Shown: piece after piece, positions 37,132 to 45,878 of the stretch
How the letters are laid out: every line of letters starts with the position of its first letter
Position numbering within the stretch: the first letter of the stretch is position 1
NCBI GenBank assembly: GCA_964405405.1
Contig: CAYONT010000003.1
Location: 1-64,000 of the forward strand
Source: CAMCYM01 sp964405405
Lineage (GTDB): Bacteria; Bacteroidota; Bacteroidia; Flavobacteriales_D; Sanyastnellaceae
Direction of reading: 5' to 3'
DNA length: 64,000 bases
Translations under genes and position numbers: made by a program
The notes under the pieces: generated by a model
Seen by the model: only the letters and a program-made list of their open reading frames with translations
Told to the model about the DNA's origin: nothing
The model's database searches: none

Positions 37132-40100
37132 ATGACGACACCGACCACACCGCCGCAACCGGAGGCCCAGGAGAACCGGACTTTCGGGCTGACGACTTGG
37201 AGCATCGAGAACCGGGTGACGGTCTTTGTGCTCATCGGCATCATCACGATTGCGGGTCTGTACAGCTACATCACGGTCCCGAAGGAGAGTTTCCCGGAAG
37301 TGGTGATTCCACAGGTCTACATCGGTACGGCTTATCCGGGAAATAGCCCGACGAACATGGAGAAGCTGATCACCCGACCCTTGGAGAAGGAGATCAACAC
37401 CATCACGGGCGTCGATGCCATCACTTCCACTTCGGTGCAGGGATACAGCGCCATTGACGTGAAATTCACTTTCGACGTGGAGCCTTCAGAGGCGTTGCGG
37501 AAGGTGAAGGATGCGGTGGACAAGGCGATGTCGGATCCGGATTTTCCAGACGACCTGCCGGCCGAACCCAACATCTTCGAGCTCAACTTCAGCGAGTTGT
37601 TGCCGGTCATGAACGTGAACCTCTCGGGCGACTATCCGCTCGATGAACTGAAGCGGTATGCCGAGCAACTGGAGGAATCGATTGAGGCGCTGCCCCAGGT
37701 GAGCAAGGTCGACATCCGAGGCGTGATGGATCGGGAGGTGGAGGTGGAGGTGGATTACCTCCGCGCCGAGGCGATGCAGGTGAGTTTCAACGACATCGCT
37801 GGGGCCATCGCTGCGGAGAATTTGACGATCTCTGGGGGAGACTTGCTGGTGGACAACTTCCGCCGGTCGGTGCAGGTGGTGGGCGATTTCACCTCCACGC
37901 GTGACATCGAGCAGGTCATTGTGAAGAGTGAGAACGATGCCCCGGTGTATTTGCGTGATGTCGCTACGGTTCGGTTTGTGGAGAAGGAAAAAACGAGCTA
38001 CGCTCGGGAGTACTTGCGGCCGGTGGTTTCGTTGGACATCATCAAGCGGGCAGGCACGAATTTGTTGGAAGTGTCTGATGGAATCAACGCCATCATTGAT
38101 GAGGCGAGGGTGCAGGATCTGCCGCCGAATTTGTCCATCACGATCACGAATGATCAGTCAGACCAAACCCGCAACCAAGTAGACGAACTGCAGAACTCCA
38201 TCATCTTCGGGGTATTGCTGGTGGTGGGGGTGTTGCTGTTTTTCTTAGGCATGCGCAACGCGCTGTTCGTGGGCATTGCGATTCCGTTGTCGATGTTCAT
38301 GTCGTTCATGATTCTGGCAGCGCTTGGGGTGACGTTCAACACGATGGTGTTGTTCTCGTTGGTGCTGGCATTGGGCATGTTGGTGGACAACGGAATCGTG
38401 GTGGTGGAGAATGTGTACCGTTACATGTCGGAGGGGAAGTCGCCGGTGGAGGCAGCCCGGTATGGGGTGGGGGAGGTGGCTTGGCCCATCATCGCGTCGA
38501 CGGCAACGACGTTGGCGGCGTTCCTGCCGCTGGCCTTGTGGCCGGGTTTGTTCGGGGAGTTCATGAAGTACCTCCCGATCACCTTGATCATCGTGTTGGG
38601 TTCGTCGTTGTTTGTGGCGCTGGTCATCAATCCCGTTCTGGCGGTGTATTTCATGCGGGTCGGTGAAGAGCAGGTGAACCGGCGCCGGGTTTGGATCGTC
38701 TCCGGTGGTTTGATGGCGGTGGGGGTGTTGTTGTTGCTTGCCGGGGCGACTACCTGGGGCAATCTGTTCCTCGTGGGGGGTGGGTTTGGGTTGTTGAATA
38801 CGTATTTCCTACATCCGGCCTCCACGCGGTTTCAAAATGGGTTCCTGCCCATCTTGGAGAGTAGTTACGAACGGTTCTTGCGGTTTGCCTTGTCGGGACG
38901 CAGGCCTTGGTACTTCTTCTACGGCACGGGTTCGCTGTTTTTCATCGCCATAGTCCTGATGGCAACATTCCCTCCCAAAGTCGAATTTTTCCCGGGCAAC
39001 GAGCCGCAGTATTTGAACATCTTCATTTCGAAGCCCATCGGAACCGACATTGAGGAAACGAACCGGGTGGCGAAGGAGGTGGAACAAGCGGTCCTGGAGG
39101 TGCTGAACGATTCGGCCTTCATGCGGCCCCATCCCGAGACCGGGGAGATGGAGTCCTTTGTGGCGAATTCGGTCATCGGGCAGGTAGGCAATGGGACCAG
39201 CGACCCGTCGGAGGGACCCTCCCTGGGCGACACCCCGAACAAGGCGCGCATCGTGGTGAACTTCGTCAAGTACCAGGACCGTCGAGGCCTCTCTACGATC
39301 GACGTGCTCAATGCGGTGCGGGACCGGCTCAAGGGCTATCCCGACGCTGAGATCATCGTGGCGAAGAACTCGGCGGGACCGCCCCAAGGCCCGCCCATCA
39401 ACTTGGAGCTCACGGGCGAGGACTATGATCAACTTCTCATCGCTGCCACAGCAGTTCGGCAGCACCTCCGGGACCTCAACTTCGACGGCGTCGAAGAGCT
39501 CAAAATCGACGTGGACAAAACCAAGCCCGAACTCCCCATCACCATCGATCGAGAGAAGGCACAGCGGTACGGTTTGTCCACCCAGAGCATCGGTTACACC
39601 ATCCGGACGGCGCTCTTCGGCCGGGAGGTGAGCACCTACAAAGACGGTGAGGACGACTACCCCATCAACCTGCGTTTTGCGGATTCTGACCGCAACAACA
39701 TCGATGCATTGATGAACCAGAAGGTCATTTTTCGCAGCGCATCGGATGGCCAAATCAAGGAAATCCCCATCTCTGCCGTCGCCACCATCGAGCGAGGGAC
39801 CACCTTCAGCAGCGTGAAGCGGAAGGATTTGGACCGGGTCATCACCATCAGTTCGAACGTGCTGGAGGGGGCCAATGCGAATCAAATCGTGGTGGACATG
39901 AAAGAAGCGCTCGCCAACTACGCGCTTCCAGACGGCATTCAATGGCGGTTCACTGGCCAGCAGGAGGAACAGACAGAGGAGCTGGCTTTCCTGACCCGCG
40001 CGCTGCTCATTGCCTTGTTCTTGATCTTCTTGATCATCGTGGCCCAGTTCAATGCCGTTACCCCGCCTTTTATCATTGGATTCAGTGTGTTCTTCAGTTT

Positions 40101-40596
40101 GATTGGGGTGTTGCTCGGGTTGGTGATTTTCCGGATGGACTTTGTGATTATCATGACCATGATCGGCATCATCTCACTGGCAGGGGTGGTGGTGAACAAT
40201 GCCATCGTGTTGATTGATTACACGGATTTGCTGCGCAACATGCGAAAGGCCCAGATGGGTGAGCCCGATGAACTGCCGTTTCCAGAATTGGAAGAGGCGG
40301 TGGTCATGGCGGGCAAAACCCGTTTGCGCCCTGTATTGCTGACGGCCATCACCACGGTGTTGGGATTGCTGCCTTTGGCGATAGGACTCAACATAGACTT
40401 TGTCTCGCTGTTGGCGACCTATGATCCGAAGATTTACATCGGAGGGGACAACAACGTGTTTTGGAAGCCCATGAGTTGGGCGATTGTGTATGGGCTCACC
40501 TTCGCAACGTTCCTCACGCTCATCATTGTTCCGATCATGTATTGGTGGATGGAGCGGATGCGCTATAAGTACTTCTTGCGGAAGTCCTTGCAGTGA
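37132..40596 (+). CDS. RND-family efflux pump permease (AcrB/HAE-like)
   Basis: The 1154-residue protein has twelve expected membrane helices in two halves with large periplasmic loops. The TM4 proton-relay segment reads LALGMLVDNGIVVVEN and its counterpart in the second half GIISLAGVVVNNAIVLIDY. N-terminal NRVTVFVLIGIITIAGLYSY is the first helix, followed by the porter domain with VPKESFPEV. It is the proton-driven pump of a TetR-regulated tripartite system exporting toxic compounds; substrates are unknown. The C-terminal periplasmic and last helices are intact. Confidence 0.95.
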   Translation: MTTPTTPPQPEAQENRTFGLTTWSIENRVTVFVLIGIITIAGLYSYITVPKESFPEVVIPQVYIGTAYPGNSPTNMEKLITRPLEKEINTITGVDAITSTSVQGYSAIDVKFTFDVEPSEALRKVKDAVDKAMSDPDFPDDLPAEPNIFELNFSELLPVMNVNLSGDYPLDELKRYAEQLEESIEALPQVSKVDIRGVMDREVEVEVDYLRAEAMQVSFNDIAGAIAAENLTISGGDLLVDNFRRSVQVVGDFTSTRDIEQVIVKSENDAPVYLRDVATVRFVEKEKTSYAREYLRPVVSLDIIKRAGTNLLEVSDGINAIIDEARVQDLPPNLSITITNDQSDQTRNQVDELQNSIIFGVLLVVGVLLFFLGMRNALFVGIAIPLSMFMSFMILAALGVTFNTMVLFSLVLALGMLVDNGIVVVENVYRYMSEGKSPVEAARYGVGEVAWPIIASTATTLAAFLPLALWPGLFGEFMKYLPITLIIVLGSSLFVALVINPVLAVYFMRVGEEQVNRRRVWIVSGGLMAVGVLLLLAGATTWGNLFLVGGGFGLLNTYFLHPASTRFQNGFLPILESSYERFLRFALSGRRPWYFFYGTGSLFFIAIVLMATFPPKVEFFPGNEPQYLNIFISKPIGTDIEETNRVAKEVEQAVLEVLNDSAFMRPHPETGEMESFVANSVIGQVGNGTSDPSEGPSLGDTPNKARIVVNFVKYQDRRGLSTIDVLNAVRDRLKGYPDAEIIVAKNSAGPPQGPPINLELTGEDYDQLLIAATAVRQHLRDLNFDGVEELKIDVDKTKPELPITIDREKAQRYGLSTQSIGYTIRTALFGREVSTYKDGEDDYPINLRFADSDRNNIDALMNQKVIFRSASDGQIKEIPISAVATIERGTTFSSVKRKDLDRVITISSNVLEGANANQIVVDMKEALANYALPDGIQWRFTGQQEEQTEELAFLTRALLIALFLIFLIIVAQFNAVTPPFIIGFSVFFSLIGVLLGLVIFRMDFVIIMTMIGIISLAGVVVNNAIVLIDYTDLLRNMRKAQMGEPDELPFPELEEAVVMAGKTRLRPVLLTAITTVLGLLPLAIGLNIDFVSLLATYDPKIYIGGDNNVFWKPMSWAIVYGLTFATFLTLIIVPIMYWWMERMRYKYFLRKSLQ

Positions 40597-40627
40597 TCGG
40601 AGTGCGGCGCAAGGGCCGCGCTTCGGT

Positions 40628-43018
40628 TCAGTTGCCGCGTTGTTCCCGGTGTACGCGGGAGGGGATGCGCGCGATGAGCTCGTAGGGGATGGTGCCGGCG
40701 GCGGCGGCCAGGTCCTCGATGCGGGGGTTGTCCCCGAAGAGGATGACTTCGGCGCCGATGGGCACCAGGTGGGCGGGGATGTGGGTGACGTCCACGAGGG
40801 TCATGTCCATGCACACCCGACCTACAACACGCGCCTCTCGTTCCGCGATGACCACCCAGCCTACCCCGTTGGAGAGGTGACGCGGGTATCCATCGGCATA
40901 ACCGATGGGCAGAGTCGCGATGCGTCGGTCATGGGGTGCGGAATCGGTGGAGCCATACCCCACTCCTTCCCCCGCCGGTACGGTGCGCAGGGCAGAGACC
41001 ACCGTCCGAAACCGGAGGGCGGGCTGCAATCCGATGGCCTCCTCCGCCCCGCCGTCTCCGATGCCGTAGAGCGCAATGCCTACACGAACCCAGTCGCCCG
41101 CAGCTTCTGGAAAACGGCGGGCGCCCGCCGAATTGAGCAGGTGCCGCCGCAGCGGATGCTCGTCCGCCGGCAACACCGCCCGAAGGCGTTCGGCGGCCGC
41201 TTCGAACCGTTGGATTTGGTTCCTCGTGAATCCATCCGCCTCCGCCGATTCCGCACTGGCCAAATGGGAAAAAACGCTCTCCACCCGAAGCCGACCCTTG
41301 TGTTGACCCGGCCACTCTCGCATCAGTTCGTCCAAGGCTTCTCGCGAGAAGCCCAGCCGGTTCATGCCTGTTTCGACCTGCAAATGGACCGGGTAGGGGC
41401 GTGCGGCACTGCCCCGGTCCAAGGCCCGTTCCAAGGCCTGAACCTGTTGCAGGTCATGAAGCTCGGGTTCCAGTTGGTGAGCGATCAGGGCCGGAAAGGT
41501 CGATGCATCGGGGTTGAAGACCAAGATGCGCGATCGAATGCCGGCCTCGCGCAGTTCAACGCCTTCCTCGGTACAAGAAACCGCGAGCAGATCCACCCCT
41601 TGGCGCTCGAGAACCCGCGCGGTGGCGGGTCCGTTGGTGCCGTAACCTGCGGCCTTCACCACCGCCACCATGCCCACGGGGTGTCCACAGCGTTGCCGCA
41701 CGTGGTCCCGGATGAGCCGGTAGTTCGCCACCACCGCTTCCAAGTCGATTTCCAGCACCGCGCTGTGCCCGCGCCGGGTCAATCGGGCCACGAAACGCTC
41801 GAACGCCGCCGCCCGGGGCCCCTTGACCAACACATCCCAACCCGCGAACGGCTGGGTCTCCAGTGCCTCCAGCGCCGCTTCGGCGTTGGCGAAGAACCTG
41901 GGAACCGTGGAATCCCCGCCCTGCGGTCCTTCCCAGCCCTGTCGCCAGCCATCGCCCACCAGCCACAGTGCCTGCAGCGGGTGGTTCCGAACCCAGGCCT
42001 GCAACCGCACACAAGCTGCCGCCTGCATCCCGGGCACCTCTCCGATGATCGCCGCCTTGCCATGCGTACCCGGAAGTTGCATCAAATCATTCAAGGCCAA
42101 TTCNNNNNNNNNNNNNNNNNNNNNNNNNNNNNNNNNNNNNNNNNNNNNNNNNNNNNNNNNNNNNNNNNNNNNNNNNNNNNNNNNNNNNNNNNNNNNNNNN
42201 NNNTGCGCGCTGCCTCCTGTGCCGGCCACGACCTGCTGGTCCAGGATCCGCAGGTCGTCCCCCGGTTCGGTTCCCCAGCAGACCGGGGTCTTCCCGGCGG
42301 CACGCAGCGCGGCCCGTGCGGGATGGAGGAAGCCGGGCAGGACCACCCACTGGCAACGCGGGCGGGGGAAGAGGGCGAGTTTGGCCTGCAACAAGGCCGT
42401 AGGGCTTTCAAACGAGGCCAAATGCGCTTCCCCCAAATGGGTCAAAATTCCCGCATCCGGGTCGATGCAGGCGGTCAGCCGCTCCATCTCCCCGGGGGCG
42501 CTGATGCCCGCTTCCACGAGCGCGGCGACGTGGCTCGGCGACAGGGACCACAGGGTCGAGGCGACGCCCAGCTGGCTGTTGTAGGAACGGGGGCTGGAAT
42601 GGAGGGGCTGGCGGTCGCTGAGGAGGGTGGCGAGCCATTCTTTGACAACGGTTTTTCCGTTGCTCCCGGTGATGCCGACGATGGGGGTGCCACAGGTTTG
42701 GCGCCACGCGCCGACGAGGGTCTGAAGTCCGACGAGGGGATCGGGGAAGCACAGGACGTCGGAGTCGGGGAGGACGCCGCGGCCCGGATCGGATGCCACC
42801 ACGAAGTGCCGAACGCCTTTCTCCCAGGCTTCGCGCAGGTGGGCGTGGCCATCTCGCCAGGGGCCGCGGAGGGCCAGGAAAGCGGTGGGCGGGAGGCCGG
42901 CTGAGGGTGGGGAGAGGGTCCGGGTGTCGAACGACAGGGCCAGGGTCTCAGGCACGACTTCGGCGTCCCAGCGGTGGAGGTGGACCGCACCGAAGAGCCG
43001 GAAGAAGGCGCCGGTCAT
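40628..43018 (-). CDS. Bifunctional MurF (UDP-MurNAc-tripeptide:D-Ala-D-Ala ligase)-alanine racemase, interrupted by a sequence gap
   Basis: The N-terminal half is MurF: ATP loop ITGSNGKTVVKEW, SYNSQLGVAST, and EAGISAPGEM. The C-terminal 370 residues are alanine racemase with the PLP lysine in VVKAAGYG and the catalytic-tyrosine region PIGYADGYPR. This fusion is common in Bacteroidota and joins D-Ala supply to the last cytoplasmic step of UDP-MurNAc-pentapeptide assembly. A run of 100 N (42104-42203) removes the MurF C-terminal domain start, including the expected DAYNANP-type motif, so the true length is unknown. The ATG at 43018 overlaps the tdk stop by ATGA. Confidence 0.9.
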   Translation of the reverse strand: MTGAFFRLFGAVHLHRWDAEVVPETLALSFDTRTLSPPSAGLPPTAFLALRGPWRDGHAHLREAWEKGVRHFVVASDPGRGVLPDSDVLCFPDPLVGLQTLVGAWRQTCGTPIVGITGSNGKTVVKEWLATLLSDRQPLHSSPRSYNSQLGVASTLWSLSPSHVAALVEAGISAPGEMERLTACIDPDAGILTHLGEAHLASFESPTALLQAKLALFPRPRCQWVVLPGFLHPARAALRAAGKTPVCWGTEPGDDLRILDQQVVAGTGGSAXXXXXXXXXXXXXXXXXXXXXXXXXXXXXXXXXXELALNDLMQLPGTHGKAAIIGEVPGMQAAACVRLQAWVRNHPLQALWLVGDGWRQGWEGPQGGDSTVPRFFANAEAALEALETQPFAGWDVLVKGPRAAAFERFVARLTRRGHSAVLEIDLEAVVANYRLIRDHVRQRCGHPVGMVAVVKAAGYGTNGPATARVLERQGVDLLAVSCTEEGVELREAGIRSRILVFNPDASTFPALIAHQLEPELHDLQQVQALERALDRGSAARPYPVHLQVETGMNRLGFSREALDELMREWPGQHKGRLRVESVFSHLASAESAEADGFTRNQIQRFEAAAERLRAVLPADEHPLRRHLLNSAGARRFPEAAGDWVRVGIALYGIGDGGAEEAIGLQPALRFRTVVSALRTVPAGEGVGYGSTDSAPHDRRIATLPIGYADGYPRHLSNGVGWVVIAEREARVVGRVCMDMTLVDVTHIPAHLVPIGAEVILFGDNPRIEDLAAAAGTIPYELIARIPSRVHREQRGN
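42104..42203. other. Assembly gap (100 N) within murF-alr
   Basis: Exactly 100 N is a scaffolding placeholder, so the real size is unknown. From the missing MurF domain parts I estimate that at least about 200-300 bases are absent. The reading frame happens to hold across the placeholder but should not be trusted. Confidence 0.95.
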
Positions 43019-43620
43019 GGTTTCGAGCGGGCCGCCACGAAGGCCTGCCGGGTCAAGGGGATGTAACGGTCTTTCTCCCCCACTTCGATGGTGCCCGTTC
43101 CCCCGGCGATGCGGTGGGAGAAATGCGCCGGCCGGCCGGTTTCCAGGCACACCGCATGCAACTTCGTCACTTCCTCCGCCCGGGCTAGCAGCTCGGGCAT
43201 GCAGCCAAAGGGCTCGCCGGTGAAATCCAAGTCCAGCCCAGCAGCGATGATCCGCAGCCCTTGGTCCGCCAGCTGGGTGCACAACGCAGGCAGGCCCGAA
43301 TCGAAAAACTGGGCCTCGTCGATGGCCACGATGGTGACGGGCTGGGGCAGCGATTGCAGGTGGGCCAGCAGTTCCTGGCTGTTTGTCACCGGCACGGCAT
43401 CGAAGCCGTTGGCATCGTGCGACGTCACCCGTTCGGCGTGGTAGCGATCATCTACCGCATGTTTGTAAATGGCAGTGGGTTGGTGGGCGATGTGGGCCCG
43501 CCGGAGGCGGCGGAGCAGTTCTTCGGTTTTGCCTGAAAACATCGGGCCGCAAATGACCTCGATGCGTCCTTCTCCCAACCCCGTGTGTGCGATTCCCAGC
43601 GATTCGTTGTGGTGCGTCAT
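43015..43620 (-). CDS. tdk: Thymidine kinase (type II)
   Basis: The 201-residue protein fits the family. The P-loop is CGPMFSGKT, the catalytic DEAQFF is at 101-106, and the lasso region is present. It phosphorylates thymidine to dTMP in the salvage pathway. The structural zinc site is degenerate: of four expected cysteines only Cys158 remains (CLET at 158-161, and Thr190 and Ala193 in YIPLTRQAF). I recall this as usual in Bacteroidota. It overlaps murF-alr by ATGA and is divergent from the lipoprotein gene over 37 bases. Confidence 0.93.
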   Translation of the reverse strand: MTHHNESLGIAHTGLGEGRIEVICGPMFSGKTEELLRRLRRAHIAHQPTAIYKHAVDDRYHAERVTSHDANGFDAVPVTNSQELLAHLQSLPQPVTIVAIDEAQFFDSGLPALCTQLADQGLRIIAAGLDLDFTGEPFGCMPELLARAEEVTKLHAVCLETGRPAHFSHRIAGGTGTIEVGEKDRYIPLTRQAFVAARSKP

Positions 43621-43627
43621 CTCGCGC

Positions 43628-43635
43628 CGAAGTTA
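43628..43635 (-). promoter_or_regulatory. -7 box for tdk-murF-alr
   Basis: The minus strand reads TAACTTCG, 7 of 8 to TAnnTTTG, ending seven bases before the tdk ATG. Confidence 0.45.
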
Positions 43636-43644
43636 CCGAAGCGT

Positions 43645-43652
43645 TACCTTCG
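43645..43652 (+). promoter_or_regulatory. -7 box for the divergent lipoprotein gene
   Basis: TACCTTCG, 7 of 8 to TAnnTTTG, ends five bases before the ATG at 43658. Both divergent boxes lie within a 37-base intergenic region. Confidence 0.45.
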
Positions 43653-43657
43653 CTGGC

Positions 43658-44092
43658 ATGGAACGAAAGCACAGAATTTGGAGCTGGGGGAGTGGCGCCC
43701 TGGTGGCGGTGGGGTTGCTGGTGCTGGGGTGGGGCTGCACGGACATTCCGGGCGAGGGAGGCAACGGCATCATCCGTGGCAAGGTGGAACTCGAGCGCCG
43801 GGTCACCATTGCGAATCCAGCGGGTGCCGTGGTGGTGCCGGCACAGGACGTCGAGGTTTACATCACCTACGGCGACCGGGTAGGCCCGGATGACCGGATT
43901 TGGACGAATTACGACGGGGAGTTTGCGTTTTACTGGCTGCGGCCAGGACCCTACACCTTGTACGTGTACAGCGAAGACACCCTGCCCTTGGCCCAGAACC
44001 CCCCCTTGATGACGGTGATTCGGGAGGTTGAGGTGACCGGACGGCGGGAAACGGTGGACATCGGAACCCTGCGCATCTACGACGAGCGATGA
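43658..44092 (+). CDS. Lipoprotein with a carboxypeptidase-regulatory-like domain
   Basis: The 144-residue protein has a lipobox LVLGWGC, so it should be acylated at Cys27. The rest is a short beta-sandwich: GIIRGKVELERR at its start, then DGEFAFYWLRPGPYTLYVYSED, the pattern of a CarboxypepD_reg or SdrD-B-like fold. It overlaps the DUF2490-lamin-tail gene by ATGA (44089-44092), suggesting both act at the envelope. The start at 43658 fits the signal peptide and promoter box. The function is unknown. Confidence 0.78.
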   Translation: MERKHRIWSWGSGALVAVGLLVLGWGCTDIPGEGGNGIIRGKVELERRVTIANPAGAVVVPAQDVEVYITYGDRVGPDDRIWTNYDGEFAFYWLRPGPYTLYVYSEDTLPLAQNPPLMTVIREVEVTGRRETVDIGTLRIYDER

Positions 44093-45297
44093 GGCGCTGG
44101 TTGCTGGTGCTGGCTTGCGTAGGATGGGGTGTGCCCAGGGAGGGAACGGGCTTGAAGGCCCAAGGCGTCGATCGCGGGGTGTGGTCGGGCCTCGGGGTGC
44201 AGCAGCGGTGGACGGACCATTGGTCGGGGTCCTTGGGGCTGGAGACGCGGTGGGGAAACGATGCCCGGGCCCACCGGTCGACCTTCGGGGACGCGAGCTT
44301 GGAGTTCGCATTCAACAAGCGCTACGCCTTGGACCTGCAGTTCAGATCTTCGTTGTCAGGTTCCGGCGTCGGCGATTGGCTACCGGTGCAGCGTTTGGCC
44401 CTGCGGCTGTTGGGGAACTGGAAAGTGGGACCGGGCAAGGTGGAAGCACGGGCCATGTGGCAGCATGGTCGGTCAGGCGCCTGGCATCCGGAGTGGGGCT
44501 GGCCCCAGCCGGCCCGGTCCACCGTGCGGTTCCGGTTGGGCTATGAAGGGCCCCGCTGGGGACCCGTGAAGCTGGGGGTGAACCTCGAGCCCATGGCCCG
44601 AATGTCGAGCGGGGAACCCTCCTTTTCTGCCCTTCGTTTCCGGTTCGACAGCGATTGGAAACTGGGCGGGCCTTGGCGGGCGGGCCTCGGTTACCAGTGG
44701 GAACAAGACTACAACCGCACCTTCCCCGAACGGTCGCATACGGTGCGGTGGGGTTTGACCTACCAATTGCCAGATCGGAAAGTGGCGGCCCCTCCCGTGC
44801 AAGCAGCGGAAGGCCCTCCCGTTTCCTTGGCGGCGCCGGATACGCTGGCCCCGGCATTCCAGATTTTTCGGGCAGATGGCCAGCCGGTGCTCGAGGCGGT
44901 GGCGATTTTGCTTCCGGTGTGCCAGGCCGGGGATGCGTTTGTGTCTGAAGTCCAAACCCAAGGCCAAGATTTCATCGAATGGCACAACCCGTCTTCACGG
45001 GATTGCTCCCTGGAAGGCTGGCGCATAGACGACGATCCGACGCTCGCGGACTGGAGGGGCACCGCTGCCCACTGGATTCCCGCCGGCGGGTACGTCGTGC
45101 TCTACGGGGGCGGCCCGGGGGGATTCGGTTCGGGCCTCGGCGCCAAGGGCGAAGTGTTGTACTGGTCGGGACCCAGTGGCCTCGGCGGTCAGCTCCAACT
45201 GGACCCAGCGGTTCCTGGAACCTCCCAGCATTTCTTCGGCGACGGCCGCAGCGGCATGCTGCCACCGACTCCCGGAAGGCCCGAACCCCGCCCTTGA
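44089..45297 (+). CDS. DUF2490-like beta-barrel fused to a lamin-tail domain
   Basis: The 402-residue protein has an N-terminal signal peptide. Residues 25-230 resemble a DUF2490 outer-membrane barrel (GVWSGLGVQQRWTDHWSGSLG, and LGYQWEQDYNRTF near the end). Residues 270-390 match a lamin-tail domain (AFVSEVQTQGQDFIEWHNP, LEGWRIDDDP, IPAGGYVVLYGG). This pairing is unusual: lamin-tail domains in this phylum are normally on T9SS cargo. It overlaps the lipoprotein gene by ATGA. The Gln/Ala/Pro-rich segment between the domains may be a linker. Confidence 0.65.
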   Translation: MRRWLLVLACVGWGVPREGTGLKAQGVDRGVWSGLGVQQRWTDHWSGSLGLETRWGNDARAHRSTFGDASLEFAFNKRYALDLQFRSSLSGSGVGDWLPVQRLALRLLGNWKVGPGKVEARAMWQHGRSGAWHPEWGWPQPARSTVRFRLGYEGPRWGPVKLGVNLEPMARMSSGEPSFSALRFRFDSDWKLGGPWRAGLGYQWEQDYNRTFPERSHTVRWGLTYQLPDRKVAAPPVQAAEGPPVSLAAPDTLAPAFQIFRADGQPVLEAVAILLPVCQAGDAFVSEVQTQGQDFIEWHNPSSRDCSLEGWRIDDDPTLADWRGTAAHWIPAGGYVVLYGGGPGGFGSGLGAKGEVLYWSGPSGLGGQLQLDPAVPGTSQHFFGDGRSGMLPPTPGRPEPRP

Positions 45298-45363
45298 TTT
45301 GCGTTGTGAACGAAATAGTGGTTTTTGTCCACAGACCTGCTTGGGTTGTAAACATCCTTTCGC

Positions 45364-45371
45364 TATCTTCG
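45364..45371 (+). promoter_or_regulatory. Promoter of rplM-rpsI
   Basis: TATCTTCG (7 of 8 to TAnnTTTG) has a CTTG at 45340-45343, 20 bases upstream, as -33 element. The resulting mRNA would have a leader of about 40 bases. Confidence 0.55.
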
Positions 45372-45374
45372 CAG

Positions 45375-45387
45375 CCCCGTTTCGGGG
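45375..45387 (+). promoter_or_regulatory. Hairpin in the rplM leader
   Basis: CCCCG-TTT-CGGGG is a perfect 5-bp stem with a 3-base loop just after the predicted transcription start, about 30 bases before the rplM start. It could be an L13-type autoregulatory leader; such leaders are described in Bacteroidia from memory. Confidence 0.35.
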
Positions 45388-45415
45388 AGATGTACACATT
45401 CTCAATCTTCTGACC

Positions 45416-45865
45416 GTGGATACACTGAGTTACAAGACGATCTCCGCTAACAAGGAGAATGCCGACAAGAAGTGGCTGTTGGTGGATGCTGAAGGCCAAA
45501 CCCTCGGCCGCGTGGCCTCGGAAATCGCCAAGCTGCTCCGTGGTAAGCACAAGCCCAACTTCACGCCCCACGCGGATTGCGGGGACTATGTTGTGGTCAT
45601 CAATGCCGCCAAGGTGGCGTTGACGGGCAACAAGATGTTGGAGAAGAAGTACATGTGGTACACCGGTTATCCAGGTGGACAGCGCACGCGCTCCGCCCGG
45701 GACATGTTCATCCGGAAACCCCACGCCCCCATTGAAGAGGCAGTTCGCGGCATGTTGCCCAAGAACAGCTTGGGCCGCGAGGTATTCCGGAACCTGCATG
45801 TGTATGCTGGATCGGACCACAAGCACGCTGCCCAGCAGCCCCAATTGATTTCCTTCAACCACTGA
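45416..45865 (+). CDS. rplM: Large-subunit ribosomal protein L13 (uL13)
   Basis: The protein is 149 residues. A GTG at 45416 was chosen because the resulting MDTLSYKTISANKE start matches the usual Bacteroidota L13 start; a longer upstream frame runs into the promoter. Signatures include GRVASEIAKLLRGK, FTPHADCGDYVVVINA and YTGYPGGQR. L13 is an early-assembly protein of the 50S subunit. It lies 13 bases before rpsI, the usual partner. Confidence 0.97.
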   Translation: MDTLSYKTISANKENADKKWLLVDAEGQTLGRVASEIAKLLRGKHKPNFTPHADCGDYVVVINAAKVALTGNKMLEKKYMWYTGYPGGQRTRSARDMFIRKPHAPIEEAVRGMLPKNSLGREVFRNLHVYAGSDHKHAAQQPQLISFNH

Positions 45866-45878
45866 TCATTCCTAGGAA

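Noticed and set aside
40597..40627. GC-rich hairpin after the RND gene as terminator
   Set aside because: GCGGC/GCCGC stem is short and no T-run follows on either strand.
40484..42904. 806-codon plus-strand frame over murF-alr
   Set aside because: It crosses the N gap and is antisense to clear MurF and alanine racemase motifs.
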